Positions 1 through 10,800 of a stretch of 64,000 bases of DNA are shown here, piece by piece. Numbering within the stretch: the first letter of the stretch is position 1; every line of letters begins with the position of its first letter. The notes under the pieces were generated by a model. It did not search any database, was not told the DNA's origin, and saw only the letters and a program-made list of their open reading frames with translations. The translations under genes and the position numbers were made by a program. Source of the DNA: Diplosphaera chodatii (lineage: Eukaryota > Chlorophyta > Trebouxiophyceae > Prasiolales > Stichococcaceae); the NCBI GenBank assembly GCA_032358165.1, contig JAALGY010000032.1, positions 4,154,001-4,218,000 of the forward strand, read 5' to 3'.

Positions 1-84
1 GAGGCTGCCGAAGCTGCCATCGAGGGCCAGCTGGGCCAGGAGAAGGACAGCTCGGAGCAGATCCATGTGCTGGACCTGGCCTGA
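1..84 (+). CDS. 3' end of an unidentified gene (last 27 codons)
   Basis: The first 84 bases read open in frame 1 and end in TGA at 82-84. The encoded tail is acidic and Ala/Glu/Gln-rich and finishes ...SSEQIHVLDLA. Codon third positions are G/C-rich like the other genes here. No family motif is visible in so short a piece, and the rest of the gene lies outside the window. It could also be the end of a terminal exon whose acceptor lies upstream. Confidence 0.55.
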   Translation, partial: EAAEAAIEGQLGQEKDSSEQIHVLDLA

Positions 85-1829
85 GTGGCGCACCGCAACC
101 CAGCCCGGCAGCGCACACCTCAGCAGTCTCATGCTGTTGCCGCGCCGGCAGCGGCAGCTTTGGTGAAGCTGTAGTGGTCAGCTGCACGGTGGCCATATGT
201 GCAGCCCAGATCTTCGCACGATAGGTCCATCTCGCAGCCGGTGAGGCGAATGAAGTCTGGGTAGCAGCAAGCAGCAACTGCAGTCGCTTTGAGCATTCTT
301 TCGACAAACCCTCTGCGCCCTGCCCTTGGGCAGGCACTGCAGCTGGGGTGCCATGCTGCGTGCGGCGCTTCGCCGCCCCGCAGCATGCACTGTACACATG
401 TATTGCGTGTCCGCTTGTAGCAATAACCTGCTCTGAAGATGGTCGAGGCCTGTATTGAGCATTTGCTCATGAATGCTCTGGTGGCCTCGCGGCGACCCTC
501 GAATTCTTGGCGCCGTGGTCGCACCGTGCATGCTGTCAGCTTGTCTTGCTCACTATATCTGCCACTCTTGCAACAAACTGGCTGGTGAAGGCTGGTGCCT
601 AAAGCAACACGCTTGGACTTGCCCGATGTGCAATGACAGAGCTGCAGTCTGCCAACTTGGGCAAGCTAAACCCTATATTGTACATCAGCGACAAGCGCAC
701 CAGATCCCGCAGATGCAGCCCACGATAACACAGTAACCGCACGGCACGTCACGTTGCTCAGTGACCGTCACATGTAGCAAAAGCTGCTTGTAGGCGTGGC
801 TGTGGCCAGTTTCTACCGCACGAGCTCCCGCGTCCGAAGGTGAAGTACGGACTGCAGTGCGGCTGCACGGAGTCGGCTGAGCGGGGCCTCGAACGATCCG
901 TAGGTACGTCTGATATTCGCTGAGGATGCATCCGCCCTGCGCAATGCTGCACCTAACAAGCACCGTCGCATACATTGTGCAGCCCGCACGTGACATGCAG
1001 AAACGGCTCATGACTTGTGGCTGCGGCATCTCGGCCCCCGCGGCAGACTGGCACGTCTAGACGCTACGGCCGCGTGCCGGGCTCAGCAGCTGCTTAGGCT
1101 GCGGAGATTGCAGAATTGTGTAGTCATGTTCTGAAACAGAGCAGCGAAGTGAATTGTCGCCCGTTGCTGGTCTGCTGGCTGGCTCCGGGACTGGCACAAA
1201 TCCGTCATTGCATGCTATTGGGCCCATTTGCGGGCGTGAGCTGTGGCTCACGGCCGCCGATGACGTCGCCCTCATGGGGAACGAAGTTTTCGTGGTATCG
1301 TGGCACTGATCGTCATGCTTGCTTGCAGCCCAAGCGGCTGGGCAACCAGCCTACACACTGAGCACACGCTTAGCGGCTGGCCGACTCTAGATCCCAGCGT
1401 GAGCGGATCCATGCAGGGATGGACCTTGCGATCTGGCTGACATGCACCGGTCTAACACGGCTGGTCGTCTGGAGGCTCGCCTGCAGCTCCACCGGCAGCT
1501 CAATGCGCTTGCAACGGACGTCAGACCAGCAGGAGTTTTCTGCAGTTCCTGGCTGCATTTGCCACTGATTTCGCAACTCTGCTGACTTGACAGGCACTTG
1601 GCGCTGATGCCGGGGGTCAGCGGCTGGTCAGCACGCCGGCGCAGCTGCAGCGTGCTGTGAGGAGCGGGCTCAGGACTAGGGAGCTTTACAAAGTCACGTC
1701 TGGCAGCTGGGCAGAGCTCACTACTCTTGGGTGCGTGTTCCTGGGTGCACGGCGGCGGCGGCGCCCCTGCCATAGACCCGGCAGCTGCGGGGGCGGCATC
1801 AGCGCAACCGGGGCGGCATGTGTTGAGGC
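85..1829. other. Intergenic region, no gene recognised
   Basis: About 1.7 kb between the stop at 84 and the next start. Open frames here (for example 473-736 and 685-1029) have poor third-position G/C bias and no linked splice pattern. It should hold the 3' UTR of the left gene and the promoter of the next. I see no convincing TATA box, TGTAA polyadenylation signal or repeat. Confidence 0.5.
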
Positions 1830-4800
1830 ATGGACGGCCTTGAGCGGGCGAGCCTGGCGGACGCCGAAGCGGCTTTGCCGCTGACGCTGCCCGCTGCAGC
1901 GGACGGCGACGTCGAAGTCACAGTGCTGCAGCTCGGCAGGTAAGCGCCACATTGCTCGACCCCGGCAATGGTCCGCAGCGTCAGCAGAGCACCTGCATGT
2001 GTGCCAGCACCTCAGCAACATCCAGCAGCATTGGTGGACCTGCAGCCCGCGGCCGTCAGCGTGTAGTATGCAGACTTGTCAAACATATGAGCAACCACAC
2101 ATACCCGTCCGCCCACCCTTGATTAACCAAACGCTGGACCCATGCAGGCCATACAGCGGTCCGCAGCACGAGAACTACCTGCTGCGCACGCCGGACTGCG
2201 AGGGCACGACGCCGGTGCCGGTGGGCCTGCAGACGTCCTTCACGCTGTCAGGGCGCACCTGCCGGGGCGCGATTGAGACCGGGAAGTACGGCCCGCTGTT
2301 TGCGGTGACCGACGCAGAATCCGGGCGCACGCTGCGCAAGGAGAAGCTGCCGCAGCGCGCTGGCAAGTGAGTGTGAGGTCTGAGGGGCTGCTTGACGCTT
2401 GTGTTGGCATCGCAATGCTGCCGACCAGGTGCTGTGCAAATGCGTTGTGGCAGCACGTGCTGCATGACTGTGGATGTTTGCAAGGCGTGCTCAGGGCCAG
2501 CTTTCTGTCGCTAGCATGTTGAGCCACAACGTGCTGTCCTGGAGTTGAGTGGCGTGACAGATGGTTTCTGCTTGTGCAGGCTCGGGCCCAACAGCAACTG
2601 CCTAGGGCAGCTGGCGGCTGAGCTCATGGCGCACCTTGCTGCAGAAACTGGGTCCGCCACCAAGGTAGCACTGCCTGCAATGTTGCCCATGCTGTGCTGC
2701 TTGAGATGGACTCCCAGCTTCAGCATAGCCGCACCACCTGCGAGCATGCACCCGTGCTCTAGTTGCCTGCAATTTTGGCGTCTGGTGTGTCAGGTGGGCG
2801 GCCCAGCATTGTTCGGCATGGGCAGCCACCAGGCAGAGTTTCGGGCCTTCCTGAGCGAGCACTTTCAGCCGCAGCCGTCGCCGGCGGCCGCCAGCCAGGA
2901 CACAGCCACCCACGGCAGCAGCGCTGCAGGGGGGCCCTTTGCATCGGCGTCATCTGCACCCAACGGCACTTCGTTGTATTCGTCGCACAGCTCGGAGCCC
3001 GGCAGCCCGGCGCGAGCGCTGCCAGTTGCTGGCAAGGCGCTGTCGGCAGATGTGTACGGGATGCAGCTGCCCACCCCGGAGCGGAAGGCGCACGCCAACA
3101 GTGCCCAGGACAATGCGGCCGAGTCGGGCTTCAAGCAGCAGCGGCAGCACGACTCGGCGTCGAGCGCGGACTACAGCCCTGTGGCGCCGGATGAGCAGCA
3201 GGGCAACGGCGGCCCCCCTGTGGCGCTGCAGGGCGAGCTGCTGCCGCCGCCGCTCGCCAGGAACCGCTTCGGCGCCTTCGCCAAGCGCCTGCAGGTGTGC
3301 GGACTGCTGGGCCGCTGCTGCGCGTGGCTCTCAGACGGCCCTTTTATATCAGAGGTGCCGCAGTGATGAGGATGTCTGAGGGTCTCTGGTTGTGCAGGGC
3401 GGCAGTGTGTGCACTGCACTGGGTATGAAGGAGTGTACATTGCTGTTACAGGGGATCAAGGCGCCTGAGGGGCCGCCTCCCGAGGACCCCTTCCAGCCGG
3501 CATCGGCAAATGGTGGCACCAAGGGTGCAGGGTCTAAGGGCGGCAAGCCCACCCCGCAGCCGCAGCCGCAGCCGCAGCCGCAGCCGCAGCCGCAGCCGCA
3601 GCCGCAGCCGCAGCCGCAGCAGGCGGCGCCGGGTGGACACGTGGGCTCCAACTCCAGCGGCGACCTGGCCGCCATGCCCTTCGATGCGCTGCCGCCGACG
3701 CTGCAGGAGCGTCCCGAGCTGAATGTGGGCACCCAAGACTGTGCGCACGATGTTCATCTGCCTCTGCGGCCTGCCCACGAGCAGGGTGCGGGCAGGTGCG
3801 ACCCCAAGGGCATGAGTGCCACTGGTTCTCGGTGCCGCCCACTTACAACCTGAAGTACAACGCTCAAGCCCGCTTGCAGGCTGAGCTGGCGGGGCTGCGG
3901 GTCGATGGCGAGGGGCCCAGCCATTCGCACCTGGGGAAGTCGTCGCCGCCGGAGCACGGCAGCCCCTCCCTACGCATCAAGACTGGCTCGCGGGTAGGGT
4001 TCGCAGACTCGTATCCTGCCCGACGCTCGGCGGTGGCAGAGCACCCATCCTGACAGTCGTGGACGACCAGCTGATTCCTGCAACTCCAACGTGTAAGCGG
4101 TTGATCACATGTCCTGGCGTCAGCCCCTACGCAGCTTGTGCTGTCACAGGAGCCACGGACGTCACCATTTGCGGAGGCCCAGCAACGGGTGGCAAATGGC
4201 GGGCCGTCCCATCAGGGTGCGGCGCCCATCGACATGCCGGTGCCTGGCTCTGCTGAGTGGCCGCAGTCCAACGGGGTGAGCAACGTTGTATGCCACCTCA
4301 AATGATGCCTCCTCCGACCCCAGCCGACGCTTGACTTGATAGACGTCATGTGCCTGTTGCACAGGACTGCCGATCAGCGATGCCGTTGACACCTCGCTGG
4401 TCAATGCTGATGGTTCATCTGCCCGCCGCTGCAATGCTCTGTCACCATGTCATTGCTTGTGCTCCGCAGGACCGCCACCCGCAGGAGCACGGTCAGCAGG
4501 CAGCGCCACCAGGCGACGACGAGGATGACAGCGTGCCGGTGCTCACCAGTCGGGCGCTGGGCATCGCGCAGCGCATCGCTGGCTATGCAGGCGAAACGGA
4601 CCCCGCTGAGCTGCGCAGCAACTCCTCTATTGACGACCTGTTGGCAGGGGTGCGCACATCGCCAGCCCATGGTTCTGATACAAGTTTGCAAGGCTGATGA
4701 CTCTGCATCACACTACGATGCAGCTGGAAGCTCCATCTCCTGCCATGAGGCGGCAGGTGTAGCGGGTGCCAGACCTACTGTTTGAACCTGCAGCTGCTAG

Positions 4801-7800
4801 GGTTACCTGGCAATGAAGTGCAAGCCGGCATGGTGCAGGATGTGCAGCTGGTAGGCGATTTTCTGCGGGATGCGCTGTCAGCGTCGTCAGATGCTGACAC
4901 GGGGCTCCGGCAGTGGAACCTGCTGGTGGCAGACGAGCACAATGTGAAGCTGGGTGAGCACTCCTAGAGCATAGATGTCGAACACCAAAATGCAGTCGAG
5001 TCTCATACTGAAGCTGCATGTGCTGCAACCTGCTTCCTGAGATGTCAGCACAGCTGTGAGCCCTTGGTACAGTGGGCAGCAGCGCGACACTGTGCAAAGT
5101 GGATGCAGGATACAGTGGGCAGACGCACATGTGCGAGCAATATACATGGCCATGCTGCAGCGTTGCTTTGAGTCATGGCACGCCTCAAGGCATCTCAACT
5201 TGGTTAACCCTGCCGACAGGCCTGCTGGCGGTGGATGCGTCGGGCTTCGAGCGCACGGTGCTGCTGACGCCGGACATGGGGTGGGAGGTGGACGTGTTCG
5301 GGATGCCCATCCTTGACACCGTGCTCCGCAACCAGCAGGTGGGCAGATGAATGCCTGTACCTTTCAATCTGAAGAATCACCAACGAGGGGTGCCAATCCT
5401 GGACACCGTGCTGCGCAACCAGCAGGTCTGTGTAAAGACTGTTTGTGTGTATCTGCTTATGCTCCACAAGTGCCAGCGCATGTACAGCAGACAGACCCTG
5501 TAGCATCATGCACAATCAGGGTGGCGAAGTAGCCATTGGCAGTGTTAGTGGCACCAACTGCCGTCTGGCAAGCTGACAACAACGGCAGGCACACCAACGG
5601 CTTGTGCCACCGCACTAGAAGCTGGTCTTGCCACTGACTACAAGGCCGCCCATTGTTGGCCAGTTGATATGCTGGTCGTGCTGTAAACCTTGCCACCTGA
5701 TCGGCAGGTGCCGAGGCGGCTGCGCACGCGGCGAGACCTGCTGACGCTGCTGGCGGGGGCGGCGGAGCTGGCTGTGTGCCCGGGCTGCACCGACCGTGGC
5801 GCCTGGGAGCAGCTGGCGGGGGACGCCGACGCTTTATACGCCCCTGACGGCGCCACCATCGTGGCCCGCGTGGAGACCAACTGGTGAGTGCCTACACACT
5901 TATGAGTGCTAGTTTTCAGAGTCGCAGCCTCGGCGCTGCACACAGGAGCGTTTTATTCCAACATCAGTGCGACGACACAGGAATTTCCAATTTCATGAAC
6001 TCGCATGTGTGTCATGCAGCTTCATCGCGGCGGGCGAGGGCGGCGGGGCGGACTGGCAGTGCGACTGGACGGTGCGGCCACAGACATACCTGCAGGACGG
6101 CAGCCCGGTGCAGGGCTGCCACATGCTGGTGCCGGGCTCCTCCATCTGCACCGCCTGCCGCCGGTTCTCCGGCGACCTCAGGTGCGGCTGCCGCTCAGTC
6201 TTGCATGTGTTCATGCTATGCCAGGTCGTGACGGCGTCTGTGACTCCGCTGGCAGCAGGGTTGCAGGTCCGTCGTTGGAATGGCTGTTGCTAGCTGAGCT
6301 GCTGTGACGCTGCCCCGCACAGGCGCTGGCTTCACATGCTGCTGCACGCCAGAGCCTACATATGCGCATGTTCTGCAACATGCATCTGCATGGCAACATC
6401 TCAACCATGGACACGCTGCTCGCTTTGCAGAGCACGACTCCAGGAGCTGATGCTGGAGCACGGCGAGCCGTCCGGCCTGGAGCTGTATGAGCACGAGGAC
6501 AAGGAACGGCTGGCGACTGCCAATGCGCAGCGCAACATCGTGAGTTGTCTGCTGCTGACAAGCCCAAAAGAAAGGTGTACAACTGGGCATGTTGATATTG
6601 TTTCGCATTTCATGTGAGAGAGGTCCCCCACCGCGTGCTGGTGGTCAGCTGCGCAAACAGCCGCGCGATGAGGCATGGCTGCATCTTGTGATGGATGTCC
6701 GCTGATCCGGGGGCCTCGGCTTTGCTGCAGGAGCGGCTGCGGCAGCAGATAGAGGAGATCAAGGAGGCGGAGGCGGCGTACGACCCCAACGCCGCCCTCG
6801 CCATGGCCATGTTCGAGCACAGCGAGGTATGCATTGGGTGCAAAGTTCACCATGTAAATATCAGATGATACCATCTCAAACAACACATGCAACTTTTCAC
6901 CGGTCCGCCACCTGGAGGCTTTGCGGGAACGCCATGTGGTGTTAGCAAGACTGCACCCGGCCATGCTAGTGGTTGGCAGTGGTACAAGAGTGAGACTGAG
7001 CGCGACGTGACAGCACCTGATGCAGGGTGGGTGCGGGCGTGTCGGGGAGGACCCGCTGCTGCGCGTGTGGGCGGAGCAGCGGGAGCGGCAGACGCGCTCC
7101 GCCACCGGGGTGCTCAACACGCTGACGGGTGTCATCGAGAACACGCGCTCCGAGGCTGCCACCTCCCTTATCTTCCAGACCAGCGAGGTCCTGTCCATCA
7201 ACTTCAACCTGGAGGAGGATGAGGTAGTCATCTGCGACCACCAGTACATCCTGCTGCCACTGTGTTCATGCACAAGCGCAGAGCAGCTGCCAGTTGGCGG
7301 CACAAGCTGTTGGGGACATGCCCAGCACGGCATGTCCGGCAACTCTGGGCAAAGGTCAGCAGTTGCCGAGCTGCCTTGAGCATCATGCAGGTGCTGCTCG
7401 CGTACGTCAACCTGCTGAAGACCATCAGCATGAAGCTGACGCCGAATCTGGTGGAGCTGTTCTTCCACCCGGACGACGGCGGCGGCGAGGGCGCCTCGCT
7501 CCCCCTGTACACCGAGGCCGTCAAGTTCATCTCGCACAGGTGAGCTGTTTGCCGTTTCTTTGTTGGCTGCCTCTCAGCCAGTTGACACAGAGGCACTGAC
7601 GCACACCCCTCTGCGTCTGCATGAGGAGAGTCTGGTGCACGCTGCACAGCGTGAACAGCGTGCAGCGCGAGTTGGAAAGAACCTGATCGGCATGGTGTCA
7701 ATTGAGAGTTGGAGCTTTGTTTGTGCACCACTTGCCAGGCGCACACTGACGCCTCATCGGGCGTCTCAAACCCTACAACACTCTGCTACAGGGCCGGGCC

Positions 7801-10800
7801 GGTGCGGGCGGCGGTGCGCACGCTGACGCTCAACCTGTACGCGATCGAGTCGCCAGAGGTGCAGGCGTTTCTGGCGGGGCCGCAGGCGGCGGCCTACTTC
7901 ACGGACCTGGGCGCCTACATGACCGAGCGGTGCCAGGTGGGACCTGGGCATCCTTTTACTGATGCAGATGCTTATCCTCTTTGGAAGGGCCTGTCAGATG
8001 GATGCGGCTGCTGCTGTGGTGCTGCGATGCGAGCAGCAACAATAACACGCCGTTCTTGACATGAGGCAGCAGCGTCGCAGCAAATCACATGCAGATAAAC
8101 AGCCGACGCCCTCCCTCGGTGGCGTGCAGCAGCGTATGAACAGTGCCTAAACCCCTGCGCCCTGCCCTGTGGTGCAGGCGCTGGACAAGGCCCTGGCGGC
8201 GCTGCAGGGGGGAAGCCCGCTGGCGGCGCGCGAGGTGGAGGCCCTGCTGGCCGAGGTCGAGGCGCTGCTCAGCTACTGGAACGACATCCTGTGCACCGGT
8301 GAGTGGCGGGCAGAATTGAAGATCCTGCGCTACGATACATGCCGCCTGCCTGGAACGCATGTGCCTCTGGCATCCACAAGCCTGCGAGTGCATCGTGGCT
8401 GGTTCTGGGACCAAATGTGCAAAATCGAGCACGACTACTTCCCCGGCAGGCGAGCCAGCGCTGTGTCAGGAGTGCTCGGAGCGGCTGTGGGCCTCGTTCC
8501 TGGCGCCGGTGGTGTTCTACCCCCTGGCGGCAGGCGAGGCGGGTTTCGCCGGCGCGGGGCCGCCCGAGCCGGAGGGCCCAGGCGTCCGCCGCATGTCCAC
8601 CAACAACTGGACCCGCAGCTGGCTGCCGCCAGGTGGGCATTAATGGACTTGAGATCGTAAAGTTACCAGTCTTGCTGTGACCCGTACTGGTGGACCAGGA
8701 CAGGAGATGGGGAGGGCAGCTCTTGACTGCATTCGGCCTGCACTTAAGGTCGGCAGGGTCTGCACCTGACAATTCTCGCAGATCGATGTTGTGTTGGACC
8801 TTGCAGCTGGAGGATGCGGTCAGGAGCTTTGGGCATCCCCAGCAAATGCAGGATGTCAGTACACACAGCATCGATGATTGTAAAACTTCTCGGGCAGCGT
8901 CGCTGAGATGTTTGTGTGCATCATCGGTCCTAACACACCGGTATGAGATCTGCAGCGGAGAAGGGCAGGGTGCGGTCGCTGGCGGCGCTGTACACCCTGG
9001 AGCGGGTGTTCCACGTCATGACGGAGCCCAGCCTGCTGAACCCGCTGCTGGCGGCGCTGCTGGGCGGCGGCGCCAGCCACGGCGCCCCCTCCCTCTCCGA
9101 GTTCCGCTACAACGCCCTGGAGGTGGGCGTCAGAGGTTCACCCTGCTGAAATGGGTAGCTGAGGCGAAGGGTGGCTGTATATACATCCCTGCAGCTCTTC
9201 GAGGAGGTCGTGTCAGCCTGAAAGCTCATGTCTGTGCAGCAGGTGACACCCAGGCTGGGATGGTCGGGCTCACGGTTACTTGCACATCTGCTACAGGGTG
9301 ACGATGGCGATGCAGCCACGTCGCAGCTGACGCCCGCCATCCGCAGCGCCATCGGCCACGAGCCGGCCGCCTACCGCCTCGCCGTCTTCGGCATCCTGCA
9401 CGGCTCCGACAGCCAGATGGTTGGCGCGCTCGTCAGGTGGGGGTTCGCGCTGCAGCCGGCACCTACTGTTCGGCGGCAGGACTGCTCTCTTTGTGCGCCG
9501 CACCTGTGTCGGGATTCATGCAGGCACACATGAGAGGCCTGTTGCACGACTGCGGATGTGTGCATCAGCAATCATGAACATCAAGTGTAAAAGCTGTTGT
9601 GGTGCATAGGTTTGTTTGCACTGACATGCTGCTCCCAGGTGCCCTCATCTTGTACCTGAATGTGCAGGGCGCTGGCGGCGGCGCTGCTGAACGAGGCGGT
9701 GGACGTGGACGTGCTGGACTGCTGCGGGATGCTGCCGCCGCAGTCGATGCAGCCGCCGCCGGGGGGGTGGGGCGGCGGCGGCGGCGGCGGCGGCAGCGAC
9801 GACGACGGCGAGCCCGTCAACCCCTTTGCAGCGCACGCCGCACAGCCCGACACCGCCTTCAGGTGCGCGCTCGTCACAACCCTGTGCAGCTCTGGCAGAC
9901 GCCACAAGGACTTGCGGTGCAGTGCGGACCACAGTGTCACGCCTGGGTGGGTGGGTAGGAAGCAAGTTCGCAGGCGTGGCAGCAGTTGTATCATGCATTT
10001 GTACTGACAGCTGTTCTGCATAATATGGCACCAAGCACCTGTTTTTCAATGAATGAATACACAGCGCCTTGCCACATTTGCCCCCATTGCAGCTCTGGGC
10101 CGGAGACGTCGGCGCTGGCGGAGGACCTGATCGACGCACTGTGCGGGCTGCTGCTGCTGCCGTTCATGCCGGCGGCGGCGCTGTGGCACATCGGCTGGCT
10201 GCTGCGGCAGCTGCTGCCAGCGGCCCCGGGCGGCGGGCCCCGGCTGACGGACCAGCAGTGCGGGCTGCTGGAGTCTGCGATGCGGCTGTCGCGCCAGTTC
10301 CTCATGGCCGAGCTCAACGGTGCGCTACTGCCATTGCTTTCCCCTGCAGCAGGCGCCCTACGGCGGTAGTGCTGCCCATAAAGGCTTTGGACCCACATGC
10401 ATTGATGATCGGTTGCTGGCAGCCTAGAGTGTGGCACACTGTTAAGGATGTGCTTCTGTGTCATTGCCGTGTGCAGCCAGCAAGACAGTACATACAAGCG
10501 CGCCTGCCGTTCTGACATATTGCTGCTGTTGCACCGGTCCGCTGACGGTCTCGGGGCCGTCCTGCGCAGGCATGTGGTGCGACGCGATGCTGGTGCTGAT
10601 CCACGCGGAGTGGCCGCGTGCGCGTGGGGAGCTGCTGGCGCCCACCACCTCCTCCACCCACGCCGTGGTGCAGGCCTGGATGCAGGCGACGCAAGTGCAG
10701 GTGCGTGACCAGCCAGCTCCTCTGGGGTTGTTCAGGGTCCGGTCCGCGCTTTGGCAACAGGTGCAGGGCACAAGTGCACGACCCTTGACTGTATTGATGC

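Noticed and set aside
3554..3619. Possible CRISPR-like or minisatellite array
   Set aside because: It is a perfect uninterrupted hexamer repeat within a coding exon and has no spacers.
6401..7537. 378-codon open frame on the minus strand
   Set aside because: It is antisense to five phase-linked exons of the CLEC16A/TT9-like gene and crosses their introns. It shows no family motif.
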